Below are positions 16,200 to 25,203 of a DNA stretch of 42,550 bases, piece by piece. The notes under the pieces were generated by a model. It was not told the origin of the DNA and made no database searches. It saw nothing but the letters and a program-made list of their open reading frames with translations. The translations under genes were made by a program, and so were the position numbers. Source of the DNA: an uncultured Bacilli bacterium (GTDB lineage: Bacteria > Bacillota_I > Bacilli_A > RF39 > UBA660); the NCBI GenBank assembly GCA_944332215.1, contig CALVJP010000021.1:1-42550 (forward strand), in the 5' to 3' direction. Numbering within the stretch: position 1 is the stretch's first letter; every line of letters starts with the position of its first letter.

Positions 16200-18674
16200 A
16201 TGGATCATAGTAGAGATAGATTAGAAGAAAACAACATAGTTAATGAAATAGAAACATCATTTTTAGAATATTCTATGAGTGTTATTGTGGCGCGTGCTTT
16301 ACCTGATTTGCGCGATGGTTTAAAGCCTGTTCACCGCCGTATTTTATATTCAATGTATGAATCTGGTTATACACCAGATAAACCGCATAAAAAAAGTGCG
16401 AGAATTGTTGGAGATGTTATGGGTAAATATCATCCTCATGGTGATTCTAGTATTTATGAAGCCATGGTGAGAATGGCTCAGGATTTTAGTTATCGCTATA
16501 TGCTGGTTGATGGCCATGGTAACTTTGGAAATATTGATGGTTATGGTGCAGCAGCTATGCGTTATACAGAATCTCGATTATCCAAAATATCTTTAGAATT
16601 ATTAAGAGATATTAATAAGGATACTGTTGATTTTGATAATAATTTTGATGAAACAGAAAAAGAGCCAACGGTTTTACCTTCGAGATTTCCTAATATTTTA
16701 GTTAATGGAACTATGGGAATTGCGGTTGGAATGGCTACCAATATTCCACCGCATAACTTAGGCGAGGTTATCGATGGTTGTATTGCTTATATTGATGATC
16801 CAACTATTGATACCTTAGGTTTAATGCAACATATTAAGGGGCCAGATTTTCCAACAGGAGCCATTATCTTAGGTAATAGTGGTATTAAAAAAGCTTATGA
16901 AACCGGAAAAGGGACAATTACTGTTCGTAGTAGGGCAACTATCGAAGAAAAAAATGGCAAACAATATATCATTATTGATGAGGTTCCATATGGTGTGAAT
17001 ACTTTTGATCTTAAAAATAAAGTAGCTGAATTAGTCCATAGTAAAGTGATTGAGGGAATATCTGATTATCATACTGATTTAAAAGAGGGAATTAAAATTA
17101 CGATTACCTTGAAAAAAGATGCTAATGCTCAAGTTGTTTTAAATAATTTATATAAACATACTCAATTCCAAATTAGTTATGGCATCACTTTATTAATGCT
17201 AGATAATGGCGTTCCTAGGACTTTAGGTTTAAGAGATATTATTTCAAAATATATTGATTATCAAAAGGAAATTATTATTAGACGAACTCGCTTTGATTTA
17301 AATAAAGCGGAAAAACGCGTTCATATTTTAGAGGGATTAAAAATAGCCTTAGATAATATTGATGAAATCATTAAATTAATTAAAGCTTCTAAAAGTGATG
17401 AACAAGCTCAAACAGAGTTGATGGAACGCTTTGCTCTTACGGAAATTCAAGCCACGGCGATTCTTGAAATGAAATTAAGACGTTTGACTGGCTTAGAACG
17501 AGCAAAAATTGAAGAAGAATTGAAAGAATTATTAGAAAGAATCGCTTATTATCAAGAAATTCTAAATTCTGAACAAAAAGTTTTAAATATAATTAGAGAA
17601 GAATTGTTAGAAATTAAAAACAAATATAGCGATGAACGACGAACTGATATTGATATGACGGCGATTGACTATATCGAGGATGAATCATTAATTCCGGTGG
17701 AAAATATCGTTATAACTTTAACTAATCGTGGCTATATTAAACGCATGAATAGTGAGACTTATAAAACCCAAAATAGAGGTGGCGTAGGTATTAAGGGAAT
17801 GAGTACGAACGAAAATGATTTTGTGGAAAATCTTATTTCCATGACCACGCATGACTATTTAATGTTCTTTACTAATCATGGAAAAGTTTATCGTGTTAAA
17901 GGTTATGAGATTCCTCAATTTAGTAGACAGTCTAAAGGTTTACCAATAGTTAACTTATTACCATTAGAAAAAGATGAAATAGTCAAAGCTATGCTAAAAG
18001 TTAGCCCTAGTGAAGAAAAAAACAATATTGTATTTTGTACACAAAATGGTTTGATTAAAAGAACTGCTTTGAAAGAATTTGAAAATATTCGAACTAATGG
18101 GAAAATAGCGATCACTTTAAAAGAAGGCGATCAATTAATTTCGGTTAAAAAGACCAGTGGCGAAAATGAAATCATTATTGCTTCTTCAAATGGACGAATG
18201 ATCCGTTTTGATGAAAGAGAAATTAGAATTATGGGTCGTACTGCTGCGGGCGTAAAAGGTATTGATTTAGATAATGGTATTTGTGTAGGATGTGAAATAG
18301 CCGAAAAAGGTGAGCAAATTTTAGTAGTTACTGAAAATGGTTATGGAAAACGGACTGATACTGAAGAATACCGTATGACTCATCGTGGAAGTAAAGGCGT
18401 GAAAGGTTTAAATATTACAGATAAAAATGGAAATATTGTTGCTTTTAAATTAGTACATGGTGATGAAGATCTTATGATTATTACTAATAGTGGTATGATA
18501 ATTAGGTTAGCTGTAGAACAGATTTCTAGCACAGGCCGTGTTGCTCAAGGCGTTAGATTAATAAATCTAAAAGATGGTCAAAAGGTTAGTAATGTTGCTT
18601 TAATTGCTAAAGAAGAAAATGATGAGGAAAATTTAGACGAATCAAACATGATCGAAAATAGAAATGAAGAATAA
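16200..18674 (+). CDS. gyrA: DNA gyrase subunit A
   Basis: An 824-aa cleavage subunit. The catalytic Tyr122 is in [10 protein letters not shown]. The quinolone-determining segment [13 protein letters not shown] has Ser83 and Glu87 (E. coli numbering), the usual susceptible residues in Gram-positives. The C-terminal beta-pinwheel has repeated blades and a [11 protein letters not shown] segment (about 525-535) that fits the GyrA-box consensus QRRGGKG, which supports gyrase over ParC. The acidic tail ([20 protein letters not shown]) is normal. It is the last gene of recF-gyrB-gyrA and ends inside the first parS palindrome. Confidence 0.97.
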   Translation: MDHSRDRLEENNIVNEIETSFLEYSMSVIVARALPDLRDGLKPVHRRILYSMYESGYTPDKPHKKSARIVGDVMGKYHPHGDSSIYEAMVRMAQDFSYRYMLVDGHGNFGNIDGYGAAAMRYTESRLSKISLELLRDINKDTVDFDNNFDETEKEPTVLPSRFPNILVNGTMGIAVGMATNIPPHNLGEVIDGCIAYIDDPTIDTLGLMQHIKGPDFPTGAIILGNSGIKKAYETGKGTITVRSRATIEEKNGKQYIIIDEVPYGVNTFDLKNKVAELVHSKVIEGISDYHTDLKEGIKITITLKKDANAQVVLNNLYKHTQFQISYGITLLMLDNGVPRTLGLRDIISKYIDYQKEIIIRRTRFDLNKAEKRVHILEGLKIALDNIDEIIKLIKASKSDEQAQTELMERFALTEIQATAILEMKLRRLTGLERAKIEEELKELLERIAYYQEILNSEQKVLNIIREELLEIKNKYSDERRTDIDMTAIDYIEDESLIPVENIVITLTNRGYIKRMNSETYKTQNRGGVGIKGMSTNENDFVENLISMTTHDYLMFFTNHGKVYRVKGYEIPQFSRQSKGLPIVNLLPLEKDEIVKAMLKVSPSEEKNNIVFCTQNGLIKRTALKEFENIRTNGKIAITLKEGDQLISVKKTSGENEIIIASSNGRMIRFDEREIRIMGRTAAGVKGIDLDNGICVGCEIAEKGEQILVVTENGYGKRTDTEEYRMTHRGSKGVKGLNITDKNGNIVAFKLVHGDEDLMIITNSGMIIRLAVEQISSTGRVAQGVRLINLKDGQKVSNVALIAKEENDEENLDESNMIENRNEE

Positions 18675-18708
18675 ACAATGTTTCACGTGAAACATTGTTT
18701 TCTTTTTC
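18673..18708 (+). terminator. gyrA terminator overlapping the first parS site
   Basis: The first parS copy is extended on both sides into a 28-bp perfect palindrome (18673-18700) that includes the last two bases of the gyrA stop, and TCTTTTTC follows. As RNA it would form a long stem with a T-rich tail, so the ParB site seems to serve also as intrinsic terminator. The other six copies lack the outer extension or the T-tract. Confidence 0.6.
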
Positions 18709-19276
18709 ACTATCTAGTTTACTAATGTTTCACGTGAAACATTGAAATATAGTAAATAATAAAGTAAATTGTTTTTTAATAATTAGAAATAGCGATATAT
18801 AATTACAATTAATAATATTTAATAGTTAATAATGTTTCACGTGAAACATTGGGATATAGTAAATAATGAAGTAAATTTTTTTTATAATTAAAAATAGTGA
18901 TATATAATTTCAATTATTAATATTTTAATGGTTACTAATGTTTCACGTGAAACATTGGAATATAGAAAATAATAAAGTAAATTGTTTTTTAATAATTAGA
19001 AATAGTGATATATAATTTCAATTAATAATATTTAATAGTTAATAATGTTTCACGTGAAACATTGGAATATGGAAAATAATAAAGTAAATTATTTTTTTTA
19101 ATAATTAAAAATAGCGATATATAATTTTAATTAATAATATTTAATAGTTAATAATGTTTCACGTGAAACATTGGGATATAGTAAATAATAAAGTAAATTG
19201 TTTTTTTTAATAATTAAAAATAGTGATATATTTTAATTAATAATATTTAATAGTCAATAATGTTTCACGTGAAACA
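18679..19276. repeat. parS: tandem array of seven perfect parS (ParB-binding) sites
   Basis: The 16-bp palindrome TGTTTCACGTGAAACA occurs without mismatch at 18679, 18726, 18833, 18939, 19046, 19155 and 19261. This is the exact consensus bound by ParB/Spo0J in Bacillus and many other bacteria, extended here to AATG...CATT. From the second copy on, start-to-start distances are 107, 106, 107, 109 and 106 bp, because the spacers are themselves diverged copies of one A+T-rich unit (shared pieces GTAAATAA, GTGATATATAATT, TTAATAATATTTAATAGTTAATAA). The array fills the gyrA-SRP RNA gap and has no coding frame. It is expected to nucleate ParB spreading and SMC loading next to oriC. No parB is in the window. 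Confidence 0.95.
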
Positions 19277-19285
19277 TTGTTTAGA

Positions 19286-19312
19286 TTGCATTTTTTATTA
19301 AAATCATATAAT
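19286..19312 (+). promoter_or_regulatory. promoter of the SRP RNA gene
   Basis: TATAAT at 19307-19312 is 10 nt before the first base of the RNA stem. TTGCAT at 19286-19291 is the best -35, with a short 15-nt spacer. It begins directly after the last parS. Confidence 0.55.
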
Positions 19313-19321
19313 ATATTAATT

Positions 19322-19398
19322 GGCACAATGTTTATATCTGAAACAGGTCAGGGTCGGAAGACAGCAGCCTTAAGGATCACTAAACATGTGTGCCTTTT
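19322..19398 (+). ncRNA. ffs: signal recognition particle RNA, small bacterial (4.5S-type)
   Basis: A hairpin RNA of about 75 nt. The conserved apical core GGTCAGGGTCGGAAGACAGC carries the GGAA tetraloop closed by GTC/GAC, and the symmetric internal loop CAGG/AGCA that Ffh binds. The outer arms GGCACA-ATGTTTA and TAAACAT-G-TGTGCC (ending at 19394) pair, and TTTT follows as terminator. It lacks the Alu domain of the long Bacillus scRNA. With Ffh it targets nascent membrane proteins to the translocon. Its place just upstream of tadA/dnaX matches Bacillus. Confidence 0.92.
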
Positions 19399-19412
19399 AA
19401 TTAGGTGATAAT

Positions 19413-19817
19413 GTGAACAAATATATGAAATTAGCTTTTAAAGAAGCTGAAAAATCAATTAACACAGGAGACGTTCCTGTCGGAGCAGTAATTGTGGAAA
19501 ACGGAAAAGTTATTTCCAAAGCTCATAATACCAAAGAAAAAAATAAAATAGTAACTCGTCATGCAGAAATAAATGCTGTGGAAAAAGCTTGTAAAAAAAA
19601 ACAGGGGTGGTATTTAAACCAGTGTGAAATGTATGTAACCCTTGAACCATGTAAAATGTGCATGGGGGCTATCGAACATGCGCGAATAAAAAAAATAATT
19701 TATGCTGCTCCTCGTGATAAAAAAGACACTCTAAAAATTCCAGAAAAAATTCAAGGAGAAGGACTTCAAAAATCCCAAGAAATACTAAAAAACTTTTTCG
19801 AAAACAAAAGGAAATAA
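19413..19817 (+). CDS. tadA: tRNA-specific adenosine deaminase TadA
   Basis: A 134-aa zinc deaminase converting A34 to inosine in tRNA-Arg(ACG). Catalytic HAEINAVEKA (HAE, about 50-59) and zinc ligands PCKMCMGAIEHARI (PCxxC, about 79-92) are present. N-terminal GDVPVGAVIVENGKVISKAHN is typical. It is slightly short at the C-terminus (usual about 150) but complete in motifs. The GTG start has AGGTGA only 4 nt away; the ATG 12 nt further in is possible but too far from the RBS. It sits between the SRP RNA gene and dnaX, as in Bacillus. Confidence 0.93.
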   Translation: MNKYMKLAFKEAEKSINTGDVPVGAVIVENGKVISKAHNTKEKNKIVTRHAEINAVEKACKKKQGWYLNQCEMYVTLEPCKMCMGAIEHARIKKIIYAAPRDKKDTLKIPEKIQGEGLQKSQEILKNFFENKRK

Positions 19818-19839
19818 AGTAAAGTTATTCCCTTTTTTG

Positions 19840-19848
19840 TGCTATAAT
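19840..19848 (+). promoter_or_regulatory. extended -10 promoter for dnaX
   Basis: TGC followed by TATAAT (19843-19848) lies 27 nt before the dnaX ATG. No good -35 is visible. Confidence 0.45.
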
Positions 19849-19874
19849 TAAAATATAATTTAGAAGGTGATTGC

Positions 19875-21581
19875 ATGTATCAAGCATTATATAGAAAATA
19901 TCGACCACAAACCTTAAACGATGTTAGTGGGCAAGACACCATCGTCAAAATAATTAGCAATTCTATAAAAAACAATAAAATTAGTCACGCTTATTTATTT
20001 GCTGGTCCTCGAGGTACCGGTAAAACAAGCATTGCTAAAATATTTGCTCACATGGTAAACTGCGAAAACTTGCAAAATAATTGCCCTTGTGGTAAATGTG
20101 TTAGCTGTACACAAATAAATAATAGCGATATTATTGAAATTGATGCTGCCTCAAATAATGGCGTTGATGAAATAAGAGAACTGCGAAATAAAGTTAATCT
20201 CGTCCCATCCTATGGTAAATATAAAGTATATATTATCGATGAAGTCCATATGTTGACAACTGGAGCCTTTAATGCCCTTTTAAAAACATTAGAAGAACCT
20301 CCAGCTCATATAATCTTCATTTTAGCAACAACCGATCCTCATAAAATACCAGAAACCATTCTTTCACGTTGCCAGCGCCTTGATTTTAAAAAAATAAGTG
20401 AAAATAATATTGTGGAAAAATTAACTGAAATCGCCCAAAAAGAACAAATTTCTATTGACCAGTCCGCTTTAAGAGAAATAGCGAGATTATCTGATGGAGG
20501 CCTTCGCGATTCCATCGGTATGTTAGACCAGGCTGTTGCCTATGCTAGTGATACCATCACCGCTCAAGATATTCATGATATTAATGGTACCTTAACCCCT
20601 GAAGATTTAAAAAACTTGCTAGAATTAATTACCGAAGCCAATCTCGAAGAAATATTTAAAAAGTTAGATTTTTATAATGACGGTGGTAAAAATTTTGTTA
20701 AATTAACCGAAGAAATCATTACATTCATGCGTAATATTCTACTTTATAAAGAAGCTCCCAAATATTTTAAGCAAATATATAGCAACCTAGAATTGTATAG
20801 TGACATTGCTCTAAAAATAAGCAATAACATTTTGTTAACATATATTAATATCTTAAACAATACCGTTTCCGAAATGAAAACAACAACTAACACCAAATTA
20901 TTATTAGAATTAGCATTGATAAAAATGGTTAACAATCAGGAAAAAGCCAAGCAACCAATAAAATCAGAAGCCAAAATTGAAAAAACTTTAGAGCAGCCAC
21001 AAAATAATATTCCAAAAACTGTGGAAAAACTTGAAGCACAGCCGGTTAAGGAAAACTTAGTTTCAAAAGAAAAAGACATTTCTAAAAACATAGACCAGCC
21101 AAATCCAAAAACCAAAGATAAACAACAACTTCAAAAAATCGCTGAAATTAAAAATATCCGTATCAATAATACCTTAGCCCGCTTTAAAAAAAGTCAAATC
21201 CCGATTTTATCTAAAAAAATATTAATTTTAAACGACTATTTACTTGACCCCGATGTTAGTAAATGGGCTGCCATTCTTTTAGATGGTCAACTAAAAGCAG
21301 CTAGTGAACAAAACTTAATATTTGTTTATCAAAATGAACGTCTGGCGAATTTATTTAATGAAAATTTAGTAGCCATAGAAGCAACTTTAACCAAAGTTAT
21401 GGATAAACCTTATAAAGCTATTGCTACCGATATAAACGATTGGGAAAATATCAAAAATATTTTCAATTCCAAAAAAAAGACATATACTTACGAAGAGGAA
21501 CAATTCAATTTAGCAGATATTTTTTCGCCTAAAGAAACTAACGAATTTTCCAACTTTGAAGATATAATAGAATATAATTAA
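19875..21581 (+). CDS. dnaX: DNA polymerase III subunits gamma/tau (clamp loader)
   Basis: A 568-aa clamp-loader ATPase. Walker A GPRGTGKTS is at about 45-53. A zinc module follows: the cysteines in NCENLQNNCPCGKCVSC. Walker B IIDEVHML, the SRC sensor (LSRCQRLDF) and the RDSIGMLDQA sensor-2 region come next. A low-complexity Lys/Gln/Pro linker (about 355-430) leads to a C-terminal domain typical of tau. No obvious A-run frameshift site for a gamma form stands out. RBS AAGGTGA precedes the ATG. ybaB and recR follow within 15 nt, the conserved dnaX-ybaB-recR operon. Confidence 0.96.
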   Translation: MYQALYRKYRPQTLNDVSGQDTIVKIISNSIKNNKISHAYLFAGPRGTGKTSIAKIFAHMVNCENLQNNCPCGKCVSCTQINNSDIIEIDAASNNGVDEIRELRNKVNLVPSYGKYKVYIIDEVHMLTTGAFNALLKTLEEPPAHIIFILATTDPHKIPETILSRCQRLDFKKISENNIVEKLTEIAQKEQISIDQSALREIARLSDGGLRDSIGMLDQAVAYASDTITAQDIHDINGTLTPEDLKNLLELITEANLEEIFKKLDFYNDGGKNFVKLTEEIITFMRNILLYKEAPKYFKQIYSNLELYSDIALKISNNILLTYINILNNTVSEMKTTTNTKLLLELALIKMVNNQEKAKQPIKSEAKIEKTLEQPQNNIPKTVEKLEAQPVKENLVSKEKDISKNIDQPNPKTKDKQQLQKIAEIKNIRINNTLARFKKSQIPILSKKILILNDYLLDPDVSKWAAILLDGQLKAASEQNLIFVYQNERLANLFNENLVAIEATLTKVMDKPYKAIATDINDWENIKNIFNSKKKTYTYEEEQFNLADIFSPKETNEFSNFEDIIEYN

Positions 21582-21595
21582 GAAAGGAAGATACC

Positions 21596-21892
21596 ATGAA
21601 CATTCAAGCCATGATGAAACAAGCTCAAAAAATGCAAAAAGATATGATGAACGCTAAAGAGGAAATAGATAACACTACTTTTGAAGGCAAATCCTCTTTA
21701 GTTAGCATCGAAATGAAAGGAACCAAAGAAATAACTAAAGTCAAAATTGATGCCGAGGCCATCCAAAGCGATGAAATAGAATTACTTGAAGATATGATTT
21801 TAGTTGCTGTCAATGATGCCAGTAAAAAAGTCGACCAAGCGACCGAAAACAAAATGGGTAAATACACCCAAGGGATGCCAGGATTATTTTAA
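21596..21892 (+). CDS. ybaB: YbaB/EbfC-family nucleoid-associated protein
   Basis: A 98-aa protein of the YbaB family, dimeric DNA-binding proteins encoded between dnaX and recR in most bacteria. N-terminal MNIQAMMKQAQKMQKDM and C-terminal NKMGKYTQGMPGLF match the family ends. It is separated from dnaX by 14 nt with AAGGAAG as RBS. The recR ATG follows its stop with no gap. Confidence 0.95.
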   Translation: MNIQAMMKQAQKMQKDMMNAKEEIDNTTFEGKSSLVSIEMKGTKEITKVKIDAEAIQSDEIELLEDMILVAVNDASKKVDQATENKMGKYTQGMPGLF

Positions 21893-22489
21893 ATGTATCC
21901 GCGAACAATCACCAATTTAATTGAGTGTTTTAAAAAATTTCCCGGCATTGGGGAAAAAACAGCCGAACGATTGGCCTTGTCATGCCTTAATATGGAAGAT
22001 GAAGCTTTAGAATTGTTTGCTAACTCCTTAAAAGACAGCAAAACTAAAATAAAAAAATGTACAAGATGTGGCAATTTATCCGAAGAAGAATTATGTCCAA
22101 TTTGTCAAGATAAGCATCGTGAAACTAGTGTTATTTGTGTCGTCGAAGAAAGCAAAAACATTGTTTTATTCGAAAAAATCGGCACCTTTAATGGCGTATA
22201 CCATGTTTTAGGTGGTTTAATATCCCCTTTAGAGGGAATTAACCCCGAAGATATTAATATTGATAAATTGATCAAAAGAATAAAAGAAGAAAATATTAAA
22301 GAAATCATTTTAGCGGTAAAACCAACCGTCGAAGGTGAAACAACCGCTCTTTATATTCGTAAGCTCTTAGAAAATACCGATGTAATCATTACGAAAATTG
22401 CTCACGGTATTCCGATGGGAGCTGATATTGATTATATCGATCCTTTAACTTTAGAAATCGCTTTAACAGATCGTACCAAAATCTCATAA
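21893..22489 (+). CDS. recR: recombination protein RecR
   Basis: A 198-aa recombination mediator working with RecF and RecO. N-terminal helix-hairpin-helix FPGIGEKTAERLAL (about 16-29), a four-Cys zinc finger CTRCGNLSEEELCPIC (about 57-72), then a TOPRIM domain with CVVEE and GVYHVLGGLISPLEGI, and a C-terminal GIPMGADIDYIDPLTL Walker-B-like stretch. Length is exactly typical. The ATG directly abuts the ybaB stop, implying translational coupling. Confidence 0.97.
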   Translation: MYPRTITNLIECFKKFPGIGEKTAERLALSCLNMEDEALELFANSLKDSKTKIKKCTRCGNLSEEELCPICQDKHRETSVICVVEESKNIVLFEKIGTFNGVYHVLGGLISPLEGINPEDINIDKLIKRIKEENIKEIILAVKPTVEGETTALYIRKLLENTDVIITKIAHGIPMGADIDYIDPLTLEIALTDRTKIS

Positions 22490-22529
22490 ATTATTTAAAA
22501 TAATATATAATTTATTGAGGTGAAAAAAC

Positions 22530-22739
22530 TTGAGTAAACTACAAACTTTAACTTTTTTAAGCCATTTAACCAATCTATTAAAAAGATTAATTGTTGCTTT
22601 TCTTATGCTTTATGGTTATAATTTACTCGTTCCGGCGGTAGCCATCATCCCAATAAATATTGTTACAGTAATTTTATTAACGATTTTTGGCCTGCCTGGC
22701 CTCATTGTTTTAATTATTATAAGATTATTAGTTTATTAG
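22530..22739 (+). CDS. bofA: BofA-like (pro-sigma-K processing inhibitor family) membrane protein
   Basis: A 69-aa protein with two hydrophobic segments. The second half fits the BofA family pattern: VAIIPINIVTVILLTIFGLPGLIVLIII (N-x-x-T then G-x-PG). In Bacillus, BofA holds the SpoIVFB protease inactive during sporulation, and bofA lies downstream of recR, as here. The start is TTG behind GAGGTG. Homologues exist in non-sporulating relatives, so the presence of the gene does not prove sporulation. Confidence 0.8.
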   Translation: MSKLQTLTFLSHLTNLLKRLIVAFLMLYGYNLLVPAVAIIPINIVTVILLTIFGLPGLIVLIIIRLLVY

Positions 22740-22751
22740 GGGGAAATAAAG

Positions 22752-23696
22752 ATGTTAGATGAATACCAAAATATTCAGCCCATTGTTTATCAAATATTAA
22801 AAAACGCTGTTAGTCAGGATAAGTATTCCCACGCTTATCTCTTTGAAACTAACGGTTTTTATGATAGCTTTAATTTCATATTTGCCTTTGTTAAATCAGC
22901 CATGTGTCCAAAACATTATACACATCAAGCAGAATGTGCTTCATGTGATCAATGCCAAGTTATCGACAGTGGTAACTTTCCCGAAATCAAAATAATTACG
23001 CCCGATGGTTTATGGATCAAAAAAGAACAATTACAAGAGCTTCAAAGTGAATTTACCAAAAAAGCTTTAATTGGAACTAAGAAAATATATATCATAAACG
23101 GAGCTGAAAAATTAAATAAACAAGCAGCTAACTCTATTTTAAAATTTTTAGAAGAACCCGAAGAAGGCATTATGGCCATTTTAATTACAGATAACATTTA
23201 CCAAGTTTTAGAAACCATTAGATCAAGATGTCAAATAATTAAATTAAAAGAGGTCCATCAAACTTTTAGTGTAGAAAATACACTAAATAAATTAAACCTT
23301 CTTTTATTTGAAGAAAATAGAGAATCTAATGATAATTTAGAAAAAATCGAAAAAGCCATTAACCTTGTGAATTATTATGAAAAAAATCATTTAGATACTA
23401 TTATATATATGAATAAATTGTGGCATGACTATATCAAAAACAAAGATGATATTATTCGAGCTTTTGATGTGATGATCATGTATTACCGTGAAATTTTAAA
23501 TTCATTTTTACATCGAAAGATTGAATTGTTCCATGATTATCAAACGGATATTGCCTTTATCAAAAGTAAAAATACCTTAAATAGTTTATGTACCAAGTTA
23601 AATATTTTAACGGAATTTAAAGAAAAAGTGAAATATAATGCTAATGTAAATTTACTAATGGACAAGCTTATTATCGAATTGGAAGGAGGAATATAA
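22752..23696 (+). CDS. holB: DNA polymerase III delta' subunit
   Basis: A 314-aa clamp-loader stator. It is related to DnaX but lacks Walker A (the equivalent spot reads ETNGFYDSFN), as is normal for delta'. A zinc module CPKHYTHQAECASCDQC (about 57-73) and the Lys-rich KKIYIINGAEKLNKQAANSILKFLEEP stretch with the IRSRCQ arginine-finger motif are present. It follows bofA by 12 nt with GGGGG as RBS and is followed directly by ricT, the Bacillus order minus tmk and yaaQ/yaaR. Confidence 0.92.
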   Translation: MLDEYQNIQPIVYQILKNAVSQDKYSHAYLFETNGFYDSFNFIFAFVKSAMCPKHYTHQAECASCDQCQVIDSGNFPEIKIITPDGLWIKKEQLQELQSEFTKKALIGTKKIYIINGAEKLNKQAANSILKFLEEPEEGIMAILITDNIYQVLETIRSRCQIIKLKEVHQTFSVENTLNKLNLLLFEENRESNDNLEKIEKAINLVNYYEKNHLDTIIYMNKLWHDYIKNKDDIIRAFDVMIMYYREILNSFLHRKIELFHDYQTDIAFIKSKNTLNSLCTKLNILTEFKEKVKYNANVNLLMDKLIIELEGGI

Positions 23697-24488
23697 ATGC
23701 AAAAAGTAGTTGGTATTGCTTTTAAAGATCATGGACGCATGTACTACTTTGATCCTAGCGGATATAAACTAAAAAAAAATGTCACCGTCATTGTTGAAAC
23801 AGATCAGGGCTTACAATTTGGGAAAGTTATTAATGAAAAAATTGAGATTGATCCTAAAATGCTTCATAGCCCCTTGAAGAAAATTATTAGAATTTCTAGT
23901 AAAGACGATTATCGCCGCCATTTAAAAAATCTGCGTGATTCCAAAGAAGCTTTACTTTGTTGCCGTAAGTTAGCTAAAAAACATTCATTAGGAATGCAAA
24001 TTATTGATGCCAGTTATACTTTTGATCGCGATAAACTTATTTTTAGATTTTTAGCTGATAACCGCGTTGATTTTCGCCAATTAGCTAAAGAGTTAGCCGC
24101 TATTTATAAGGTGCGTATTGAATTAAGACAAATAGGGGTTCGTGATAAAGCTAAAGAAGTAGGAGGATGCGGACCTTGTGGTCAAAAATTATGCTGTGCC
24201 AGATTTTTGAAAGATCTTGATACTGTTTCTATCAATATGGCTAAAAACCAAAATATATCCCTTAATCCCAGTAAAATAAATGGTGTTTGTGGAAGATTGC
24301 TTTGCTGTTTAAAGTACGAAGATGAAGATTATAAAAAATGCCGCCAATGCTTACCGAAAATGGGCGATAAAGTTTCCACGCCCCAAGGGGAGGGGACTGT
24401 AGTTGGGCTTGATATTTTAAAACAGCAGTATAAAGTGAACATTCCTAATTATGGAATTATTATGGTGGATAAAGTTGGAAGTAACTAA
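23697..24488 (+). CDS. ricT: RicT (YaaT)-like PSP1-domain protein
   Basis: A 263-aa PSP1-domain protein. In Bacillus, RicT with RicA and RicF forms an Fe-S cluster complex that assists RNase Y in mRNA maturation and affects competence, biofilm and sporulation. The Cys-rich core is visible: GGCGPCGQKLCCARFL (about 155-170) and NGVCGRLLCCLKYED (about 197-211), then a CRQCLPKMGD pair. It starts one base after the holB stop and overlaps trmN6 by 14 nt. Length is normal (about 275 in Bacillus). Confidence 0.93.
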   Translation: MQKVVGIAFKDHGRMYYFDPSGYKLKKNVTVIVETDQGLQFGKVINEKIEIDPKMLHSPLKKIIRISSKDDYRRHLKNLRDSKEALLCCRKLAKKHSLGMQIIDASYTFDRDKLIFRFLADNRVDFRQLAKELAAIYKVRIELRQIGVRDKAKEVGGCGPCGQKLCCARFLKDLDTVSINMAKNQNISLNPSKINGVCGRLLCCLKYEDEDYKKCRQCLPKMGDKVSTPQGEGTVVGLDILKQQYKVNIPNYGIIMVDKVGSN

Positions 24489-25194
24489 TTACCTTTTAGG
24501 GTATGAAAACCTTAAAATAATTCAAAATACCACAATGTTCAATTTCTCGCTGGATTCTGTTTTACTACCCAATTTTATTACTATTGGTAATTCTATTACC
24601 AAAATTTTGGATATTGGAACTGGCAATGCGCCTATTCCTTTAATTTTATCGACTAAGACTAAAGCTAAAATTATTGGGGTGGAAATTCAAAAAGACGTAG
24701 CTCGTTTAGCGGAAAAAAGTGTTAAAATAAATAAGCTGGAAAAGCAAATTGAAATTATCAATGCTGATATTAAAGAAATTAAAGATAATTTTTTAGCTAA
24801 TAGTTTTGATATAATTACTTGTAATCCGCCTTTTTTTGAAGTCCAAGCCGATTCTAAATTAAACTTTAGTACTTATAAAACCGTGGCGCGCCATGAAATC
24901 TGTTTAAATTTAGATGAAATATGTCATATTTCCCGAAAATTATTAAAAAATAATGGTATAATAGGTATCGTTCACCGCCCTAATCGCCTTACTGACCTTT
25001 TAGCTAAAATGCGTGAATATAATTTAGAACCTAAAAAAATCCAATTTGTTCATCCAAGGCCAGATAAAGAAGCCAATATTGTTTTAATTGAAGGACGGTT
25101 AAATGGCAAAAAAGGATTAAAAATTATGCCTCCACTTATTAGTCATGAAAAAGATGGCAGCTATACCAAAGCGGTGCAAAAATTTTTTAAGTAG
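24475..25194 (+). CDS. tRNA1(Val) (adenine-37-N6)-methyltransferase-like (YabB/TrmN6)
   Basis: A SAM-dependent methyltransferase of about 239 aa. Motif I ILDIGTGNAPIPLIL and motif IV ITCNPPFFE (NPPF, typical of N6-adenine enzymes) are clear, and LKIIQNTTMFNFSLDSVLL is the family's N-terminal signature. I chose the TTG at 24475 because GGTGG lies 6 nt before it and the family starts just before LLGYENLKIIQN. An ATG at 24451 would add eight unlikely residues and has no RBS. It overlaps ricT by 14 nt. The yabA gene that lies between these two in Bacillus is absent. Confidence 0.88.
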   Translation: MEVTNYLLGYENLKIIQNTTMFNFSLDSVLLPNFITIGNSITKILDIGTGNAPIPLILSTKTKAKIIGVEIQKDVARLAEKSVKINKLEKQIEIINADIKEIKDNFLANSFDIITCNPPFFEVQADSKLNFSTYKTVARHEICLNLDEICHISRKLLKNNGIIGIVHRPNRLTDLLAKMREYNLEPKKIQFVHPRPDKEANIVLIEGRLNGKKGLKIMPPLISHEKDGSYTKAVQKFFK

Positions 25195-25203
25195 GTGAAA
25201 CAT

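Noticed and set aside
16200-16600. Quinolone-resistance substitution in gyrA
   Set aside because: Positions 83 and 87 are Ser and Glu, the usual susceptible residues in Gram-positive bacteria.
18679-19276. Regularly spaced repeats could be read as a CRISPR array
   Set aside because: The repeats are 16-20 bp perfect palindromes identical to the parS consensus, the spacers are about 90 bp and related to each other, and no cas gene is nearby.
19875-21581. Programmed frameshift in dnaX for a separate gamma subunit
   Set aside because: Although A-runs are common in this genome, I see no slippery heptamer with an adjacent stop and stem-loop at the position expected.
24451-24474. ATG at 24451 as the start of the trmN6-like gene
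   Set aside because: No RBS, a 38-nt overlap with ricT and an unlikely N-terminus; the TTG at 24475 has GGTGG at good spacing and fits the family start.
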